Assembly: GCA_913774845.1 (NCBI GenBank)
Contig: CAJYJO010000043.1
Span: 61,564-125,563, forward strand
Source of the DNA: an uncultured Microbacterium sp.
GTDB taxonomy: Bacteria > Actinomycetota > Actinomycetes > Actinomycetales > Microbacteriaceae
DNA: 64,000 bases
Direction of reading: 5' to 3'
The position numbers and the translations under genes were made by a program. A model generated the notes under the pieces. The model did not search any database. It was given only the letters and a program-made list of their open reading frames with translations, and was not told the origin of the DNA. How positions within the stretch are numbered: the stretch's first letter is position 1; every line of letters begins with the position of its first letter. Below are positions 60,398 through 64,000 of the stretch, in pieces.

Positions 60398-61738
60398 GTG
60401 AGCGAACGCGTCCTGGTCAACCAGCTGAAATCCCTCCCCGCCGGCCCCGTCGAGGTGTCGGGATGGGTCGAAACCGTGCGCGACCAGAAGAAGGTGCAGT
60501 TCGTCGTCCTGCGTGACGAGACGGGGGCGGTGCAGCTGGTGAACCCGGCGACGCGTCCGTCCGAAGACGCCGGCGAGCCGGACGCCGCGGCCCTCGCGCT
60601 CACCGAGACGATCGGGGCCCTCGCGACCGGCACGTTCCTCACCGTGCGGGGAGAGCTCAAGCACGACGAGCGTGTGAAGCTCGGCGGCGTCGAGATCAAG
60701 GTCGGCGAGCTGGTCATCGCGGCCGCCGCCAACCCCGAGACGCCGATCGCCGCCGACAGCAGCCCCGACAAGCGCATGGACTGGCGTTTCCTCGACCTGC
60801 GTCAGCGTCGCAACAACCTCATCTTCCGCGTGCAGACCACCCTCGAGCACGCGATGCGCACGTACTGGATCGAGCGCGACTACATCGAGGTGCACTCGCC
60901 CAAGCTCATGGCATCCCCCTCCGAGAGCAACGCCGAGCTGTTCGAGGTGCCCTACTTCGAGGACAAGACCGCCTACCTCGCTCAGAGCCCGCAGTTCTTC
61001 AAGCAGATGGCTCAGGTCGCCGGCTTCGGCAAGATCTTCGAGATCGCGCCCGCGTTCCGCGCCGACCCCTCCTTCACGAGCCGCCACGCCACCGAGTTCA
61101 CCTCGATCGACGCCGAGATCAGCTGGATCGACTCGCACGAAGACGTCGCCCGTATGCAGGAGGAGCTGCTGCACACCGCATTCCAGGCGGTGGCCGACAA
61201 GCACGGCGCCGAGATCCAGGAGCTGTTCGGCATCGAGGTGCAGGTGCCGGCCCTGCCGTTCCCGCGCATCCCCCTCGCCGAGGCGCGCGAGATCGTCGCG
61301 GCCCGCGGCTACGACATCCCTCGCACCGACGGCGACCTCGACCCCGAGGGCGAGCGCCAGATCGCCGCGCACGTCGCCGAGACCTTCGGTCACCAGTTCG
61401 TCTTCATCACCGACTACCACCCGGAGATCCGCGCTTTCTACCACATGCGCGATGAGGAGACCGGGCTCACCAAGTCGTACGACCTGCTGTTCAACGGCGT
61501 CGAGATCACCACGGGAGCGCAGCGCGAGCACCGCGTCGACGTGCTGATCGAACAGGCCAAGGAGAAGGGTCTCGACCCCGAGCACCTCGACTTCTACCTC
61601 GACTTCTTCCGCTTCGGCGCTCCCCCGCATGGCGGATTCGGCATGGGCCTGGCGCGCGTGCTCATGCTGCTGCTGGGCGAGTCGTCGATCCGCGAGGTCA
61701 CCTACCTCTTCCGCGGACCGACGCGTCTCGCGCCGTAA
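60398..61738 (+). CDS. aspS: archaeal-type aspartyl-tRNA synthetase (probably AspRS/tRNA-Asn type)
   Basis: A 446-aa class II synthetase. The N-terminal OB anticodon domain (residues ~1-105, VEVSGWVETVRDQKKVQFVVLRDETG) joins the catalytic core with motif 1 (YIEVHSPKLMASPSES), motif 2 (FEIAPAFRADPSFTSRHATEFTSIDAEISW) and motif 3 (GGFGMGLARVLMLLLG). The bacterial GAD insertion domain is missing, so this is the short archaeal/eukaryotic form. Such enzymes may be non-discriminating and charge tRNA-Asn for GatCAB. GTG 60398 follows TAGACT by 8 nt; the longer frame is rejected. Confidence 0.9.
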   Translation: MSERVLVNQLKSLPAGPVEVSGWVETVRDQKKVQFVVLRDETGAVQLVNPATRPSEDAGEPDAAALALTETIGALATGTFLTVRGELKHDERVKLGGVEIKVGELVIAAAANPETPIAADSSPDKRMDWRFLDLRQRRNNLIFRVQTTLEHAMRTYWIERDYIEVHSPKLMASPSESNAELFEVPYFEDKTAYLAQSPQFFKQMAQVAGFGKIFEIAPAFRADPSFTSRHATEFTSIDAEISWIDSHEDVARMQEELLHTAFQAVADKHGAEIQELFGIEVQVPALPFPRIPLAEAREIVAARGYDIPRTDGDLDPEGERQIAAHVAETFGHQFVFITDYHPEIRAFYHMRDEETGLTKSYDLLFNGVEITTGAQREHRVDVLIEQAKEKGLDPEHLDFYLDFFRFGAPPHGGFGMGLARVLMLLLGESSIREVTYLFRGPTRLAP

Positions 61739-61755
61739 AAGGTTCCGACGAGCGA

Positions 61756-61779
61756 CGCCCGGGGTTCACTCCCCGGGCG
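61756..61779 (+). terminator. intrinsic terminator of the AspRS gene
   Basis: CGCCCGGGG / CCCCGGGCG forms a 9-bp perfect stem with a TTCACT loop, 17 nt after the stop. TTCGCATG follows rather than a T tract. Confidence 0.78.
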
Positions 61780-61814
61780 TTCGCATGTCATCGGCGGAAT
61801 CTATCGTCAGCGGC

Positions 61815-62891
61815 ATGGTCGCCGTCACACCCGTGGATCCGTCGTCTCCGGACGCACGACGACCCGGCGGCTGGTCGGTGTCCCTGCGTGGCGTCGGCCG
61901 CGATCGGGCGGGAACGCCGATCCTCCGAGACATCGACCTCGAGATCGCGCCGGGCCGCATCGTGGCCTTCGTCGGCCCCTCGGGATGCGGCGCCTCGACG
62001 CTGCTCCGCCTGGTGAGCGGCGCGGAGCGCCCCGACACGGGCACGATCGAGATCGAGGGGCGCCTCGGCGCCGCCGCGCCCCGCGTCCTCGAGGTGCGCG
62101 ATCGCGCCTCCGTCGCGCGCTTCGGTCGCGCGGGGACCGGGATCGTCGCGGCCGCCCGCCTGGCGGGATCCGCGGATGCCGAGGCGGAGGCCGATCGGCT
62201 GTGCGCCCTGGTGGGGCTCTCCGGCGCCGACAAGAGCGTGCACCGCCTGTCGCACGGCGACCGTCAGCGCTGGGCGATCGCCCGCGCCCTCGCGTCGCGG
62301 CCCCGCGCGATCGTGCTCGATGACGCCCTGGCCGCCCTGCACACCACCGCCCGCGCAGAGACGCGCGACCGCCTGGTGCGCGAGCTGCGCGATCGCGGTG
62401 TCACCACCCTCTGGGCGACGCGGGACACCGCCGAAGCGGCGGCGGTCGCCGACGAACTGGTGATCATGGATGCCGGCCGCATCGTCGCCGCGGGTTGCCC
62501 GGACGAGGTCTATGCGCGTCTGTCGGACGCGGCGGTCGCCGAGGTCCTCGGGCCGGTCAGCGCCGTTCCGGGAATCGTCGAGGGTCTCACCGTCGAGGTG
62601 TGGGGTCAGGAACTCCCGCTCGCGGAGTCCGCGCACGACGGGCACTGCGAGGTCGTCGTGCGCCCCGAGAACGTCCTCCTCGTCGGTCCCGAGTCCCCCG
62701 GCGTCGACGGAGTGGTGGAGGAGTCGACCTTCCTCGGCAGCGTCCGCCGCTCGACGGTGCTCACGAGCGACGGTAGTCGCGTGGTGGTCGAGCACGCACC
62801 CGAGCAGCGTCTCGACGATCACGCCGCGGTCCGCATCGCCCTGGCCGCGGTCCCGGCGTCGGTGCGACCGCTGAGCGATCCGGCAGCCTAG
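61815..62891 (+). CDS. ABC transporter ATPase-like protein with degenerate Walker A
   Basis: A 358-aa protein with the layout of a sugar or iron/spermidine-type ABC ATPase plus C-terminal TOBE domains (CEVVVRPENVLLVGPE, ESTFLGSVRRSTVL). Key motifs are altered: Walker A is GPSGCGAST at residues 54-62 with Ala60 instead of Lys, the signature is LSHGDRQRWAIARAL instead of LSGGQ, and Walker B is IVLDDALAAL with Asp for Glu. ATP hydrolysis is doubtful. No permease or binding protein is adjacent. TATCGT 7 nt before ATG suggests leaderless expression. It could be a regulatory or structural relic. Confidence 0.82.
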   Translation: MVAVTPVDPSSPDARRPGGWSVSLRGVGRDRAGTPILRDIDLEIAPGRIVAFVGPSGCGASTLLRLVSGAERPDTGTIEIEGRLGAAAPRVLEVRDRASVARFGRAGTGIVAAARLAGSADAEAEADRLCALVGLSGADKSVHRLSHGDRQRWAIARALASRPRAIVLDDALAALHTTARAETRDRLVRELRDRGVTTLWATRDTAEAAAVADELVIMDAGRIVAAGCPDEVYARLSDAAVAEVLGPVSAVPGIVEGLTVEVWGQELPLAESAHDGHCEVVVRPENVLLVGPESPGVDGVVEESTFLGSVRRSTVLTSDGSRVVVEHAPEQRLDDHAAVRIALAAVPASVRPLSDPAA

Positions 62892-62924
62892 TCGGCCGTC
62901 GGCACCGGCGTGCCCTCCGACCGG

Positions 62925-63227
62925 TCAGGCGGGGTAGTCGACGCAGGAGCGCTCGGCGACGAGCGAGCGGATGAAGCCCGCCACCTCCTGATGAGCGGGG
63001 TGCACCTGGTAGCGCTCGAGGGCTTCGACGTCGGCGAACTCGCTCAACAGAGCGACGTCCCAGTTGGACTGCGGGTTGGCGACGTTGCGTCCGACTTCGA
63101 TGTGGTCGATCTCGTGGACGACGCCGCGCAGCGACAGCAGGCGCTCGGCGATCTGCTCGGCGTGCAGGGCGCGAGTGTCGGCATCGTCCGCGGCCAGCTT
63201 CCACAGGACGATGTGGCGGATGCTCAC
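62925..63227 (-). CDS. Dabb family (stress-responsive A/B barrel) protein
   Basis: A 100-aa protein starting MSIRHIVLWKLAADDADTRALHAEQIAERLLSLRG, with the dimeric alpha/beta-barrel pattern including SNWDVALLSEFADVEALERYQVHPAHQEVAGF. GTG 63227 overlaps the stop of the glutaredoxin-like gene (GTGA). Function is unknown; family members are stress-induced or polyketide cyclase-like. Confidence 0.88.
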   Translation of the reverse strand: MSIRHIVLWKLAADDADTRALHAEQIAERLLSLRGVVHEIDHIEVGRNVANPQSNWDVALLSEFADVEALERYQVHPAHQEVAGFIRSLVAERSCVDYPA

Positions 63228-63502
63228 GAAGAGGCTCCTTCGGTGTCGGCCGCGAGAAGCGCGGAACGCAGTCGATCGGCGGAGACCCGCCAGTGCGCGT
63301 GGAGTTCGCCGTCGATGAGGACGACCGGGATCTTCTCCCACCATGTGGCGTACAGATCGGCGTCGTCGGCGATCGAGGCCTGCTCGATCTCGACACGTCC
63401 GGCGACGTCTGCGGGGAGCTCCGCGACGACCGTCTCGACGATCTGCTCCGCCACCTCGCACAGATGGCACGCGGGCTTCCCGATCAGCGTGAGGGTCGTC
63501 AC
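63224..63502 (-). CDS. glutaredoxin-like (DUF836) protein
   Basis: A 92-aa thioredoxin-fold protein. The redox motif is LTLIGKPACHLCEVAEQIV (CHLC near residues 12-15), with WWEKIPVVLIDGELHAHWRV carrying the cis-Pro. This is the glutaredoxin family DUF836 layout, a small thiol oxidoreductase. TAGGAT 6 nt before GTG 63502 is the promoter. It is co-translated with the Dabb gene. Confidence 0.9.
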   Translation of the reverse strand: MTTLTLIGKPACHLCEVAEQIVETVVAELPADVAGRVEIEQASIADDADLYATWWEKIPVVLIDGELHAHWRVSADRLRSALLAADTEGASS

Positions 63503-63530
63503 CCCTCCATCCTAGGAGGCGCGGGCGGGC

Positions 63531-63824
63531 TCAGGACTCGACGTCGTACCCCGCGGCGATCCATTCCCCGGTGCCGCCGTCGACGTTCGTCGCGTCGTGA
63601 CCGCGCGCGGTGAGCGCCTCGACGACGCGCGCCGAACGGCCGCCCACCTGGCAGATGACGTCGAAGGGTTCGGCGGGCAGGTCGTCGAGGTGCTCGCCGA
63701 GGGTCGACATCGGCAGGTTCACCGCGCCGGGCACGTGACCCGCGGCGAACTCGTGCTCCTCTCGCACGTCGATGAGGGGACGCTGGCGTCCCGCGTGCAG
63801 ATCGTGGACCGAGATGGACTGCAT
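63531..63824 (-). CDS. single-domain rhodanese
   Basis: A 97-aa sulfurtransferase-like protein. The active-site loop is ICQVGGRSARV with catalytic Cys, and LIDVREEHEFAAGHVPGAVNLPM is the family core. ATG 63824 is preferred because GGAGGAG lies just upstream. It probably moves sulfur or binds thiols for the neighbouring glutaredoxin-like protein. Confidence 0.92.
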   Translation of the reverse strand: MQSISVHDLHAGRQRPLIDVREEHEFAAGHVPGAVNLPMSTLGEHLDDLPAEPFDVICQVGGRSARVVEALTARGHDATNVDGGTGEWIAAGYDVES

Positions 63825-63900
63825 GCTCTCCTCCGAGGAAGGCGGGGGTGGATACACGAAGCGCCCGTCGCAACGGACAGGCGCTCGGTGTGGTGGCCGC

Positions 63901-63999
63901 TTACTTCTTGTTGCGGCGCTGGTGACGAGTCTTGCGAAGCAGCTTGCGGTGCTTCTTCTTCGCCATGCGCTTACGGCGCTTCTTGATGACAGAACCCAC
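63901..63999 (-). CDS. 30S ribosomal protein bS22 (AURKAIP1/COX24 domain)
   Basis: A 32-aa extremely basic protein: MGSVIKKRRKRMAKKKHRKL then a short RRNKK-type tail. This is the actinobacterial small ribosomal protein bS22, bound on the 30S subunit near the decoding region and absent in most other phyla. GTG 63999 lies one base from the window edge, so its ribosome-binding site is not visible. Confidence 0.93.
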   Translation of the reverse strand: MGSVIKKRRKRMAKKKHRKLLRKTRHQRRNKK

Positions 64000-64000
64000 G

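Overview
The window is high-GC, gene-dense actinobacterial chromosome, most likely Microbacteriaceae and probably Microbacterium. The pointers are the whole gene set: a DUF222/HNH protein, a DUF7882 protein, an FBP-domain protein, an AztABCD-type zinc importer, the tiny ribosomal protein bS22, an archaeal-type short AspRS, YhgE/Pip and menaquinone genes. A further pointer is the large share of genes with a TANNNT -10 element only 6-8 nt before the start codon, that is, leaderless genes. This is recognition by eye; no database search was run.

Layout. 1-8 kb: a truncated membrane-anchored protein, an inositol-phosphatase-family enzyme, a phytoene-desaturase-like oxidoreductase, a DUF222/HNH protein, a repeat-filled intergenic stretch, and a divergent MocR regulator / PNPOx-like pair. 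8-17.4 kb: bifunctional PutA with a divergent LysR regulator, then a zinc uptake locus in which aztA diverges from aztB-aztD2-aztC-aztD1 across one Zur-type box. 17.4-20.1 kb: a MarR regulator, small conserved proteins, tRNA-Tyr, an FBP protein and yajQ.

20.1-24.7 kb: a 4.6-kb foreign island inserted at the 3' end of yajQ. A 14-bp direct repeat flanks it. The right copy still encodes the displaced yajQ ending (QFTNYR-stop), so the insertion looks site-specific. The island uses TTA and ATA codons and lacks the heptamer GGATGCC/GGCATCC that is frequent in the flanking DNA. It carries a tight three-gene operon (unknown 245-aa protein, beta-rich 191-aa protein, ComEC-like metallo-beta-lactamase hydrolase), an excisionase-like HTH protein, a repressor-like HTH protein, small and broken genes, and no recognisable integrase. 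The operon is the best candidate in the window for an undescribed system.

24.7-34 kb: a dihydrofolate-reductase-family protein, an acyl-CoA synthetase, a hydrolase, a frameshifted membrane protein and a complete sugar ABC importer. 34-48.3 kb: a menaquinone neighbourhood (ferredoxin-NADP reductase, polyprenyl synthase, ubiE/menG, menF, menD, menA, menE, menB, menC), interspersed with PPK2, an LLM oxidoreductase and twin 59-aa proteins. 48.3-54 kb: a TetR regulator with paired palindromes controlling an MMPL transporter fused to a dead ABC-like domain, plus a YhgE/Pip protein. 54-58.4 kb: the System II cytochrome c maturation operon (resA-like, ccdA, resB, ccsB), functionally linked to the menaquinone genes through respiration. 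58.4-64 kb: a phosphatase, DedA, AspRS, an ABC ATPase lacking its Walker lysine, small redox proteins and bS22.
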